From assembly GCF_037154085.1 (NCBI RefSeq), contig NZ_JBANRM010000001.1, positions 1,116,001 to 1,180,000 of the forward strand: 64,000 bases of DNA, in the 5' to 3' direction. A program made the translations under genes and the position numbers. Within the stretch, counting starts at the first letter, position 1. The number at the start of each line of letters is the position of its first letter. Source of the DNA: Andeanibacterium fulvum (GTDB lineage Bacteria; Pseudomonadota; Alphaproteobacteria; Sphingomonadales; Sphingomonadaceae). This document shows, piece after piece, positions 15,571 to 23,602 of the stretch. Below the pieces are notes generated by a model that saw only the letters and a list, made by a program, of their open reading frames with translations, made no database searches and was not told where the DNA came from.

Positions 15571-17034
15571 ATGGTCGAAATGACAAATCGCCAGCGCCTG
15601 GCCGGCTATTTTCGCGATGCGAATGCGGTTTCCGGGGATGTGCTGATCTTTTCACTCGCCACGGCGGGCACTTACCTCGCCCAGTCGTGGGAACGGCCGA
15701 TCAGCGCCGTCCTGATCTATCTGGTGGGGGTGATGGTCATCGGTGCCCGTTCGGGCCTCGTGTGGGGCCTGGCTGCGGCGCTCTCGGCTTCACTGGTCTA
15801 CAACTTCTTTCTGAGCGAACCGGTCTTCAGCTTCAGCACTCCTTCGGCGGATGAATGGATTCCGCTGATTGCATTCAACGCCAGTGCGATCCTGTCGGGT
15901 GCGATGGCCGGCAGGCTGAAGGACAGCGTGAAGCTGGCCCGCACGGCCGAGGAAAAGAATGCCCATCTGCTGCGGCTGAGCGATGAGTTGCAGCGGGCCA
16001 TCACCGTGGACGACGTTGCCCGCATCGCGCGGCGCAGCCTGCCTTTCGGGCGATTGCTCGATCTGGAAATTTCGCTGATCCGCAAGGGCGAGGAGTATTC
16101 CCGGCCAGAGGAAGCGGCCGAGCCCGACACCGGCTTCCGCACTCTGCCCCTCAATGGCGCGGAAGGAACCATCGGGAGCGTTTGCTTCGAACTGGACCGG
16201 CGATCCAATGTCCATATCGGCCTGCCGGATCTGCAGGGCATTGCGATCATCCTGGGCCTGGCGATCGACCGCTGCCAGTTGCTGGAACGTCTTTCCGAAA
16301 GCGCCGCACTGCAGAAATCGGAAGAACTCAAGACCGCGATCCTCTCTTCCGTCTCGCATGATCTGCGCACGCCACTGACCGCGATCGAGGCCGCTGCGAC
16401 GAGCCTGCGATCCTTCGACAGGAGCCTGACCCCCGCCGACCGGGAAAAGATGCTGGATACGATCAGCCAGCAATGCCGCAAGCTCAATCGCTATACCGCC
16501 AACCTGCTCGACATGGGGCGCATCCAGGCCGGCATTCCCGATTTCCTATTCATCGAAGTGGATGTGATCGAGATATTGGGCGTGGTGCTGGGCGCCATCC
16601 GCGAGGCCTATCCGGGGCAGGAGATCGAGAAGCAGATCCAGCTCGATACGGCCGTGGTAAAGGCCAATCCGGCCATGCTGGAACAGGTGATCTTCAACCT
16701 GATCGAGAACGCCATCCTTCACGGCGCCAGCATAAGGCCGATCTATGTCGTGATTACCCGCGCGGCGGGGAATTGCGTGCTGGAAATCGTGGATTTCGGC
16801 CCCGGCATCACGCTGGATGAGCAGCCACTGGTGTTCAACAAATTCTACCGCTCCCGCTCGGCCACGCATCGGGAGGGCAATGGGCTGGGCCTGCATATCG
16901 CCAATGGCTTTGCCGAGGCATTCGGCGGCACGATCCGCATCGTCAGCCCCCATTTCGAAGGGCATGGCACCAAGATCGCGGTGGAACTGCCGCTGGCCGA
17001 TGTCTCGCTGGATCGGGTCGGCACATGGGGATGA
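15571..17034 (+). CDS. KdpD-like membrane sensor histidine kinase (short form)
   Basis: This 487-residue kinase matches the C-terminal half of KdpD. Residues about 20-115 form a four-helix membrane module of the KdpD (DUF4118) kind, including YLVGVMVIGARSGLVWGLAAA. A GAF-like linker follows. The dimerisation and phosphoacceptor motif is SSVSHDLRTPLTAIEAAA (His near residue 268), and the ATPase domain has NLIENAILHG, DFGPGI and GNGLGLHIA. The cytoplasmic KdpD and Usp domains are absent, and no kdpFABC genes lie in the window, so potassium sensing should not be assumed. The stop overlaps the start of the regulator gene (ATGA), so the two form an operon. Confidence 0.92.
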   Translation: MVEMTNRQRLAGYFRDANAVSGDVLIFSLATAGTYLAQSWERPISAVLIYLVGVMVIGARSGLVWGLAAALSASLVYNFFLSEPVFSFSTPSADEWIPLIAFNASAILSGAMAGRLKDSVKLARTAEEKNAHLLRLSDELQRAITVDDVARIARRSLPFGRLLDLEISLIRKGEEYSRPEEAAEPDTGFRTLPLNGAEGTIGSVCFELDRRSNVHIGLPDLQGIAIILGLAIDRCQLLERLSESAALQKSEELKTAILSSVSHDLRTPLTAIEAAATSLRSFDRSLTPADREKMLDTISQQCRKLNRYTANLLDMGRIQAGIPDFLFIEVDVIEILGVVLGAIREAYPGQEIEKQIQLDTAVVKANPAMLEQVIFNLIENAILHGASIRPIYVVITRAAGNCVLEIVDFGPGITLDEQPLVFNKFYRSRSATHREGNGLGLHIANGFAEAFGGTIRIVSPHFEGHGTKIAVELPLADVSLDRVGTWG

Positions 17035-17717
17035 ACATTCTGCTGGTGGATGACGAGCCGGCCATCGTCACGGCGCTGAGTCCGGTGCTGCAATCGCAGG
17101 GCTATTTCATCACCTCGGCGGAATCGGCCGCGAGCGCACTGAAGACAGCCGAGATGAAGCAGTTCGATCTCGTGCTGCTCGATCTGGGCCTGCCCGATGC
17201 GGATGGCGTGGATATCATCGCCAAGCTCAAGCAACTGTGCCACGCCGTCATCATCCTTTCCGCCCGCCACCAGGAGGCGGAAAAGGTCCGCGCGCTGGAT
17301 GAAGGGGCAGACGATTACGTCAACAAGCCCTTCGGGATCGAGGAATTGCTGGCCCGCATTCGTGCTGCCGGGCGGCGTTCGGGAATGGGCAGCCCCGGCG
17401 GGCTCACGCGCTTCGTCTCGCGGGAACTGTCAGTGGATTTCGCCACGCGCGAGGTGCGGCTGCTGGGCGAGGAAATCCGGCTTTCGCCCAAGGAATTCGC
17501 GCTGCTGGAAACGCTATGCCGCCATTCAGGGCAGGTCGTGACGCATCGCAAGTTGCTGATAGCCGGATGGAACGATCCCCATGCCGACAGCCAGTATCTG
17601 CGCAGTTACATCGCCCTGCTGCGGCAAAAGCTGGAATATGACGCTTCCGAGCCGCAGCTGATCCTGACCGAACCGGGCGTAGGCTATCGCCTGGGCGCGG
17701 CGCCTCTGCCGGATTGA
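17031..17717 (+). CDS. OmpR/KdpE-family response regulator
   Basis: The 228-residue protein has a receiver domain (VDDEPAIV, phosphoacceptor Asp in LLDLGLPDADG, Lys in VNKPFG) and a C-terminal winged helix (RLSPKEFALLETLCRHSGQVVTHRKLL, then YLRSYIALLRQKLE and PGVGYRL). It partners the kinase just upstream. The ATG at 17031 makes the usual ATGA overlap; an ATG two codons earlier is possible. Its targets are unknown. Confidence 0.93.
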   Translation: MNILLVDDEPAIVTALSPVLQSQGYFITSAESAASALKTAEMKQFDLVLLDLGLPDADGVDIIAKLKQLCHAVIILSARHQEAEKVRALDEGADDYVNKPFGIEELLARIRAAGRRSGMGSPGGLTRFVSRELSVDFATREVRLLGEEIRLSPKEFALLETLCRHSGQVVTHRKLLIAGWNDPHADSQYLRSYIALLRQKLEYDASEPQLILTEPGVGYRLGAAPLPD

Positions 17718-17754
17718 TCGAACGCCGGATCGCCGGATGGAGCGGCTCGAGAGA

Positions 17755-17789
17755 GATAGCCGGCACCCACTCGCAAGGCGCCGGCTATC
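17755..17789 (+). terminator. Hairpin after the kinase/regulator operon
   Basis: GATAGCCGGC and GCCGGCTATC are perfect 10-bp arms with a 15-nt loop, 37 nt after the regulator stop. There is no T-run, so it may be a weak terminator or an mRNA-stabilising hairpin. The remaining 225 bp before pal show no further clear element. Confidence 0.5.
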
Positions 17790-18014
17790 GGGAATTCAGG
17801 CGCAATTCCGTTATCTCGGTTGAAACTCCGCCGCTCCGGCCAGCCTAGCGCAATCGCGCCCCTTGCGTACCTACAGCATTTTCACATCGGCCGGGGGTAC
17901 GCGACGAGCCGTGTAAAAAAGCCATGCTAACGCGATGGCGCGCCCTGCCCTAACCTGCCGCTCGATACTGGCCGGGCCTTCGGGAGCGCTGCGGCCGGAC
18001 ATGGAGAAAAATGC

Positions 18015-18536
18015 ATGAAGAACGCAATTCGGGTTGGCCTGATCCTTGCCGCGACCACCGGGCTCGCCGCCTGCTCCAAGAAGTCGGACGTGCAGGACCT
18101 GCCGCCGCCGCCGGCTACGGTTGCCACTTCGCCCGCCACCCCTGCTCCGCCGCAGCCGACCGGCCCGATCCCGGGCAGCAATGCGGACTTCGTGGCGCAG
18201 ATGCAGGGCCGCAACGTGGTCTATTTCGACACGGACAAGTTCGACATCGACGCGACCGACGCGGCGGCCCTTCGTGCCCAGGCCGAATGGCTGAAGCGTT
18301 ACCCGGCCAAGCGCGCCACTATCGAAGGTCACTGCGACGAACGCGGCACGCGCGAATACAATATCGCGCTGGGCGAGCGCCGCGCCAATGCGGCCAAGAA
18401 CTATCTTGTCAGCGTGGGCATCGATGCCTCGCGCCTGGCGGTGGTCAGCTATGGCAAGGAACGTCCGGTGGCGCTGGGCTCCGATGAAGCCGCATGGGCG
18501 CAGAACCGCCGCGCCGCCACGATTACGATCGACTGA
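18015..18536 (+). CDS. pal: Peptidoglycan-associated lipoprotein Pal
   Basis: The 173-residue lipoprotein has a signal peptide with lipobox LAAC (Cys20), a Pro/Ala linker, and an OmpA-like peptidoglycan-binding domain. That domain shows VVYFDTDKFDID, EGHCDERGTREYNIALGERRA and VSYGKERP, all characteristic of Pal. It anchors the outer membrane to the cell wall as part of the Tol-Pal system used in cell division. tolQRAB are not upstream here, where a two-component operon sits instead, so pal is separated from tolB at this locus. Confidence 0.95.
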   Translation: MKNAIRVGLILAATTGLAACSKKSDVQDLPPPPATVATSPATPAPPQPTGPIPGSNADFVAQMQGRNVVYFDTDKFDIDATDAAALRAQAEWLKRYPAKRATIEGHCDERGTREYNIALGERRANAAKNYLVSVGIDASRLAVVSYGKERPVALGSDEAAWAQNRRAATITID

Positions 18537-18579
18537 CCGTCCACCTGACCCAACCCCACCCCCCGGGCGGGCAGTCGAC

Positions 18580-18609
18580 AAAAAGGGCCGGTGCGTAATG
18601 CACCGGCCC
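18580..18609 (-). terminator. Rho-independent terminator of the trimeric autotransporter
   Basis: GGGCCGGTGC pairs perfectly with GCACCGGCCC around GTAAT. In the minus direction a run of five T follows the stem, so it terminates the autotransporter transcript. It lies between convergent genes and may also slow the pal transcript. Confidence 0.9.
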
Positions 18610-18647
18610 GAATTTGCCTCGGCGATCGACTGCTATCGCCGGGCAGG

Positions 18648-20540
18648 TCAGAATTCTCCCGCCACGCCGACGCGGAAGGCGGTGTTCTTTCCGCCAGCCT
18701 GGGAGAAGCCGACGGTGATCGCGAAAGGATTGTCGAGGTTCAGGCGGTGCGCCATGCTGACGCCGACTGCAGCCTGACCGCGAAATTCCGCAAGATTGAA
18801 CACATAGCTGGTGCGGCCCGGCGCCGAAGGGATCGGTGCGTCCGACATGGCGACCGCTGCAGCAATACCCTGACGAGCTTCCCGGCGATCCCGAGCGGCC
18901 ATGTCGTAAAGCTGGGCCTGCCCTTCCTCCAGCGAGCCCAGACGTTCGTCATGCTGATCGAGGCGGGTCTCGGCGGAATCGAGCCGGGTTTCATGATCTG
19001 CGACCTGGTTGCCGAGCGCATCCACTTCTTCGCCCAGCGCATCGACCGCATCGCTCAGATCGGCGACTTCGTCGCCCAGTGCGCCGATGTCGCCACTGCC
19101 GCCAACCTGCCCGTTCAACGCGGCAATCTGGGAGCCCTGCGCCGCGATCTGGCTCGCCTGCGATGCCAGCTGGTCGTTTACAACATCCATCTGGGCGTTG
19201 AGATCGTCGATGGCGGAGTTGATGGGGGTGAGATCGACCGAGCCGCCACCGCCGCCGCCTGCGGGAATGGCGGTCATGCCCAGATTGCCGTCGCCGTCGG
19301 CAGTGACCATGTAGAGCGTGCCCGTCTGGTAGTCGTTGCCGTTGATGAGCCCCCCGACCGTGACCGACTGCTGCGAATTACCGAGCATGATCTGCCCTTC
19401 TCGAGTGGTGGCAGCGCTGGGGCCGATGGCGACGGAATTGTAGAATAGCGCCTGCGAGCTGGCACCGAGGGCAAGGGCGCTGCCGCCGGTGACTTGCGCC
19501 GCATAACCCAGCGCAATGCCATAGGTCGCGTCCACGCTGGCGTTAGTGCCGATCGCGATGCCTTTTTCCGCGCCCGTCTTGACCTTCGCAACGGAGCCGA
19601 TTGCGATGCTGTCGATCGCTTGCGTGTTCGCCTCCATGCCAAGGGCAAGCGAGGAACCGGCCATGGCCTGTGCGCTGGCACCGAGCGCGACAGCGTAATC
19701 GACCGAATCCGCGCTGAAGCCCACCGCGGTGCTGGATTTCGTAGCCGTGGCGCTGTTACCCAGCGCGAGCCCCCGTTCGCCGGTGGCAGACGCACCCTGA
19801 CCCAGTGCCGCAGAGTTAATGCCACTCGCACTCGCCAGATTGCCAAGCGCCACCGCTCCTTCGGCGGTTGCCTTGGAGCGGTCACCCGCGGCAAGCGAGG
19901 AGGAGCCGGAGGCCTCTGCCTTGGTACCCAGTGCGGTCGCCCCCTGACTCGAGGCTTTGGCTAGGTTACCAAAGACCGATGCGTTGCTTGCAGTGGCTTC
20001 CGTATCAAAGCCGACTGCTGTCGAGCCAAGACCACTGGCGACCGTGCTGCTACCCAGCGCCGTCGCGCCAATGACACTGGCATTGGCAGCTCCGCCTAGG
20101 GCGGTGGCTGACTCCGCACCGGCGGTAGCATTGCCACCCACCGCAGTTGCCCAAGTGCCGGTCGCCTCGCTGCTGAAGCCGATGGCGACACCATTGGTGC
20201 CACCGCTTGCCGTAGCTTCGAAGCCTACGGCGGTCGATTGAACGCCGGTCGCGGCAGCATAGGTGCCAATCCCGGTGGCCTTGTCGCCGGTCGCGCTAGC
20301 ATGATCACCGCAGGCCAACGCATTCGCGTCATAGCCGACGTCGCCATCGTTGGCACCAGCGGTGCTGTCGCCTACATCGGGCGCATCGCTCTTGTTGGTG
20401 TCGATAAGACATTCCGCCGCGTGGGCTCGCTCGGCCGGCGCAAGCAGGGCAGCGGCGCAGACGGTTGCGAACAGGCCCGCGACACCGAAGCCCAGGCGCT
20501 TGCTGTTTTCAGCGCGCTCGATATTGGTCAGATACTTCAT
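18648..20540 (-). CDS. Trimeric autotransporter adhesin (YadA-like, type Vc)
   Basis: This 630-residue protein has a long signal peptide ending in AERAHA. Residues about 65-410 form a head of 14-residue repeats of the kind TALGSSTVASGLGS and AVALGNLASASG, diagnostic of YadA/Hia head beta-rolls. A neck and a coiled-coil stalk follow (INSAIDDLNAQMDVVNDQLA, then DEVADLSDAVDALGEEVDA). The C-terminal 75 residues form the membrane anchor with AEFRGQAAVGVSMAHRL and a terminal Phe. Such proteins trimerise and bind surfaces or other cells. The gene has a strong ribosome site (AGGGGGAG) and a two-component operon immediately upstream in the same direction. The two promoter regions share a tandem repeat. 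Confidence 0.95.
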   Translation of the reverse strand: MKYLTNIERAENSKRLGFGVAGLFATVCAAALLAPAERAHAAECLIDTNKSDAPDVGDSTAGANDGDVGYDANALACGDHASATGDKATGIGTYAAATGVQSTAVGFEATASGGTNGVAIGFSSEATGTWATAVGGNATAGAESATALGGAANASVIGATALGSSTVASGLGSTAVGFDTEATASNASVFGNLAKASSQGATALGTKAEASGSSSLAAGDRSKATAEGAVALGNLASASGINSAALGQGASATGERGLALGNSATATKSSTAVGFSADSVDYAVALGASAQAMAGSSLALGMEANTQAIDSIAIGSVAKVKTGAEKGIAIGTNASVDATYGIALGYAAQVTGGSALALGASSQALFYNSVAIGPSAATTREGQIMLGNSQQSVTVGGLINGNDYQTGTLYMVTADGDGNLGMTAIPAGGGGGGSVDLTPINSAIDDLNAQMDVVNDQLASQASQIAAQGSQIAALNGQVGGSGDIGALGDEVADLSDAVDALGEEVDALGNQVADHETRLDSAETRLDQHDERLGSLEEGQAQLYDMAARDRREARQGIAAAVAMSDAPIPSAPGRTSYVFNLAEFRGQAAVGVSMAHRLNLDNPFAITVGFSQAGGKNTAFRVGVAGEF

Positions 20541-20636
20541 TTCATACTCCCCCTTGAAAAGAAACTCGGCGCAGTCGCCGGATGGGGAGCAAGTATGAGT
20601 GCCGTGTTGTTCAGGTGTTTCTTGAAAACCTGATTT

Positions 20637-20652
20637 TTGTTTCTTTTGTTTC
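20637..20652 (-). promoter_or_regulatory. Tandem TTGTTTC repeat upstream of the trimeric autotransporter
   Basis: Two TTGTTTC units occur with a 9-bp period, about 97 bp before the adhesin start codon. The same pair with the same period lies upstream of the hybrid kinase gene at 23507-23522. OmpR-type regulators usually bind tandem direct repeats, so the regulator encoded between the two sites is the obvious candidate. Confidence 0.55.
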
Positions 20653-20678
20653 AGATTGAATTTGACAAATTTTCAAAT

Positions 20679-21389
20679 TCAACCCTCAGGTATAAGCATG
20701 TACCCTTCGCCACGCACGGTTTTGATGACCGAGGGCCTGGCAGGATCGCGCTCGATCTTCTTGCGAAGGCGAGTGATGCGGATATCGATCGACCGGTCAT
20801 AGGGATCCCAGCGCTGGTGGTGCGCCATCTCCAGCAGTTGATCGCGCGACAGCACGCGCTTGGGATGCGTGATGAAAGTGTAGAGCAGGTCGAATTCCAT
20901 CGCCGTCAGCGGCACGGCATTGCCCTGATCGTCGAACATGCGGTGCTGTTCCGTGTCCACCACGCATTTGCCCAGGCGGATGCGCGTGGCCGGTCGACCA
21001 TCGGCATGCATAGGCGACATGGTGCGACGCAGGATCGCCTTGATGCGGGAACGCAGCTCCGCCGGTTCGAATGGCTTGGGCAGGTAATCGTCTGCCCCCA
21101 TTTCCAACCCGATCACACGGTCCATCGTGCTGCCCATGCCGGTGAGCAGCATCACCCCGCAATGATATTCGGAGCGCAGCCAGCGCGTGAGCGAAAGCCC
21201 ATCCTCACCCGGCATGCGGAGATCGCAGATCACCAGATCGGGCCGCACCTGCGGGACGGCAAGGCGCAGTTCGGGCCCGCCCGAAACGCAGGTCACGTCA
21301 TAGCCTTCACCGACCAGATATTCCTGCAGCATGTCGCGCACGTCGGCTTCGTCGTCGCAGACGATGATCCGAGCTCGGGTGGCATTCAT
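20679..21389 (-). CDS. OmpR-family response regulator
   Basis: The 236-residue regulator has a receiver (VCDDEADVRDML, phosphoacceptor Asp in ICDLRMPGEDG, Lys in LPKPFEP) and a winged-helix output domain (LTAMEFDLLYTFITHPKRVLSRDQLL, YDRSIDIRITRLRKKIE, VRGEGYML). It is coupled to the hybrid kinase gene by an ATGA overlap and should be its output. The frame extends further upstream, but only inside the kinase gene. It is separated by about 140 bp from the trimeric autotransporter that follows on the same strand. Confidence 0.94.
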   Translation of the reverse strand: MNATRARIIVCDDEADVRDMLQEYLVGEGYDVTCVSGGPELRLAVPQVRPDLVICDLRMPGEDGLSLTRWLRSEYHCGVMLLTGMGSTMDRVIGLEMGADDYLPKPFEPAELRSRIKAILRRTMSPMHADGRPATRIRLGKCVVDTEQHRMFDDQGNAVPLTAMEFDLLYTFITHPKRVLSRDQLLEMAHHQRWDPYDRSIDIRITRLRKKIERDPARPSVIKTVRGEGYMLIPEG

Positions 21390-23365
21390 TGCCCGCTCTC
21401 CCCATCGATCAGGAGCTTGACCTCTTCCCAGACCTGCACGGGGTCGAACGGCTTTTCCAGCAGGACATGCCCTGCAGGTATCTGCGCGCGCGTGCGCTCG
21501 CGCTGGAGCACGTCGCCGGACACGAAGATCATCTTGCGCGCCAGCACCGGATCGCGCCGGGCAAGTTCGCGATGAAAGGCGATCCCGTCCATGCCGGGCA
21601 TCTTGAGATCGGTGACCACCACATCGAAATTCCGTGCCGAGATATTGGTCAGCGCCGCAAGCGCATTGAAACGCACTTCGCAGGTCAGGCCGTAAGCCTC
21701 GAGACACTCGGCCAGCATTTCGGCGATCTCCGGCTCGTCATCCACGATCAGAACCCGCCCGCGCGAGGCGGCGGGGACGGCCTGCTCCTGCTGCGCCGTA
21801 TCGCCCGGATGTTCCAGAACCGGCAGGACGATGCGGAAGCAGGCGCCTTCAGGGCCATTGGCCGCCAGTTCCAGCACGCCGCCCTGCGCCTCGATCATGC
21901 CCCGGCTCACCGGCAGGCCCATGCCGGTACCGGTGCCGACATCCTTGGTGGTGAAGAAAGGATCGAAAATGCGAGTGGCGAGCCCTTCGTCCACGCCCGG
22001 GCCGGTATCGCGGACCAGCACGTAAAGCGCGCCGCTGCGCGGATCGCGCCCCGCCTCGATCTCCAGCCGCTTCTCCCCCTCCAGCCCTTCCATCGCATGC
22101 TGGGCATTGACGAAGAGGTTGATCAGCACCTGCACGATCTGGTCACCATCGGCATAGGTCAGCGGCAGATCTTCGCCTGCGGTCAGCGAGACCTCGATCC
22201 CCGCGCTGGCGAGGCCATATTCGGTGAGATCGAGCGCAGCCTCGATCAGATCGGTGAGCTGGACAAGGCTGCGCTGGGGGCCGGACTGGCGAGCCATGGC
22301 GAGGAAGGTCTTCACGATCCGCCCGCAGCGTTCGGCCGCCGCACGCAGCTTATCGATGGAGGCTTCCTGCGGAGTGCCGGCAAGCTGGTCCTTGAGCATC
22401 GCCGCGCGGCCCACCACAATCGCCAGCGGATTGTTCAGCTCATGGCTGACCCCGGCAAGCAACTGGCCAAGTGCACCCAGCTTCTCGGCCTGATACAGGC
22501 TCTCACGCGAGGCGACGAGGTCTGCCTGGGCCTTCCGCTCTTCCGAGATGTCGACCACGATCTCGCCCACATGCCGCACCTTGCCGTCGGGATCGCGGAT
22601 CGGGAAGACAGTGCATTGGCCCAGCCGCGGGCCACCGGGCAGATGATATTCATATTCGTCCACCTGTGGCTCGCCGCTCTCGATCACGCGGCGAATCTGG
22701 GCGCGAGCACGAGCCTCGTCTTCATGGCGCAGGACCGGCGTGCCCATATGCGGCACGTCGTCGCGCTTGAGGCCATATCTGTTCGCGACCCAGTCATTCA
22801 TCAGGAGCAACGCGCCATCGGTGTTGCGGATGCTCATGGTGGCGGGCGCATGGCGGAAGAAGGCTTCGAACCGTGCCATGGCCTGCTCGCGCTCGGCAGC
22901 GATGCGCCGCTGCTCGGTCAGATCGCGCATGAAAGCGACGATGCGCCGCCGCCCGCCCTCGAATATCTGCGTCAGCGCCAGTTCGACCGGGAACACACTG
23001 CCATCGCGGCGCAGGCCCTCCAGTTCCACCCTGCGGCGCCCGATCATGGCCTGCGGATTGTCACGCAGCCGCGCCATGCCCGCCCGATGCGCAGCGCGAT
23101 AGGGATGCGGAATGATCGCCTCGTCCAGCAACTGCCCGCGCACTTCCTGCTCCAGCCAGCCGAATGTCTCTTCGGCGGCAGGATTGAAATAGAGGATGCG
23201 TCCTTCCTCGTCGGCCACCACGATGCAGTCGATGGCGGACCTGAGGATTTCCAGCATGAAGGGATTGTCCCCTGCCGCTCCTGCAGCAGTGCCTCCGGCG
23301 GCGCCCGTAAGGTTGCCCGCCTCTTGCGCAATGGCGGCCATGGAATCGGCGGCTTCATTCGTCAT
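21386..23365 (-). CDS. Soluble PAS-PAS hybrid sensor histidine kinase with C-terminal receiver
   Basis: The 659-residue kinase has no membrane segment, so it senses an internal signal. Two PAS domains cover about residues 40-155 (IVVADEEGRILYFNPAAEETFGW) and 165-285 (MSIRNTDGALLLMNDWVANRYGL). The phosphoacceptor motif is AGVSHELNNPLAIVVGRA (His near 306), followed by an ATPase domain with NLFVNAQHAM, DTGPGVDEG and GTGMGLPVSRGM. A receiver domain completes it (LIVDDEPEIAEML, Asp in VTDLKMPGMDG). The attached receiver and the separate OmpR-type partner suggest either feedback or a phosphorelay. The ATP domain is of the NtrB/FixL type although the partner is OmpR-like. Confidence 0.94.
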   Translation of the reverse strand: MTNEAADSMAAIAQEAGNLTGAAGGTAAGAAGDNPFMLEILRSAIDCIVVADEEGRILYFNPAAEETFGWLEQEVRGQLLDEAIIPHPYRAAHRAGMARLRDNPQAMIGRRRVELEGLRRDGSVFPVELALTQIFEGGRRRIVAFMRDLTEQRRIAAEREQAMARFEAFFRHAPATMSIRNTDGALLLMNDWVANRYGLKRDDVPHMGTPVLRHEDEARARAQIRRVIESGEPQVDEYEYHLPGGPRLGQCTVFPIRDPDGKVRHVGEIVVDISEERKAQADLVASRESLYQAEKLGALGQLLAGVSHELNNPLAIVVGRAAMLKDQLAGTPQEASIDKLRAAAERCGRIVKTFLAMARQSGPQRSLVQLTDLIEAALDLTEYGLASAGIEVSLTAGEDLPLTYADGDQIVQVLINLFVNAQHAMEGLEGEKRLEIEAGRDPRSGALYVLVRDTGPGVDEGLATRIFDPFFTTKDVGTGTGMGLPVSRGMIEAQGGVLELAANGPEGACFRIVLPVLEHPGDTAQQEQAVPAASRGRVLIVDDEPEIAEMLAECLEAYGLTCEVRFNALAALTNISARNFDVVVTDLKMPGMDGIAFHRELARRDPVLARKMIFVSGDVLQRERTRAQIPAGHVLLEKPFDPVQVWEEVKLLIDGESGQ

Positions 23366-23484
23366 GGCTCGATGCTTGCCTTCTTTTCTGCATCGCTTGC
23401 AGCATTTTTTCCATCGAGCCGGCGCGACCTGAAGGGGAATTCCGGCTCTTTGCCGGGCACCCTACACAGGCCAGCGCTTCCGCC

Positions 23485-23522
23485 TTGTTTCTGTTTCGGC
23501 GGAGAATTGTTTCAATTGTTTC
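23485..23522 (-). promoter_or_regulatory. TTGTTTC repeats upstream of the hybrid kinase operon
   Basis: TTGTTTC occurs at 23485, 23507 and 23516, with a further TGTTTC at 23492. The last two full units have the same 9-bp period as the pair upstream of the trimeric autotransporter. They lie 120-160 bp before the kinase start codon, so autoregulation is possible. Confidence 0.55.
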
Positions 23523-23543
23523 AGCCCCGCGCGCGGCGCAGGC

Positions 23544-23589
23544 AAAAAGGGCCGCGACCCTCACCGTTTCCGGCGAAGATCGCGGCCCT
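23544..23589 (-). terminator. Rho-independent terminator of the TonB receptor gene
   Basis: In the minus direction AGGGCCGCGA pairs with TCGCGGCCCT over a 22-nt loop and is followed by a run of T (the AAAAA at 23544-23548). It lies 14 nt after the receptor stop codon. Confidence 0.85.
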
Positions 23590-23602
23590 CCCCCCCTTTG
23601 GA

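Noticed and set aside
15302..15655. Minus-strand frame of 117 codons at the island's right end
   Set aside because: It crosses the attachment site, the terminator and the start of the kinase gene, has no ribosome site and no recognisable family.
15571..17717. Naming the kinase/regulator pair kdpDE
   Set aside because: The kinase lacks the KdpD and Usp N-terminal domains and no kdpFABC genes are nearby, so only likeness is claimed.
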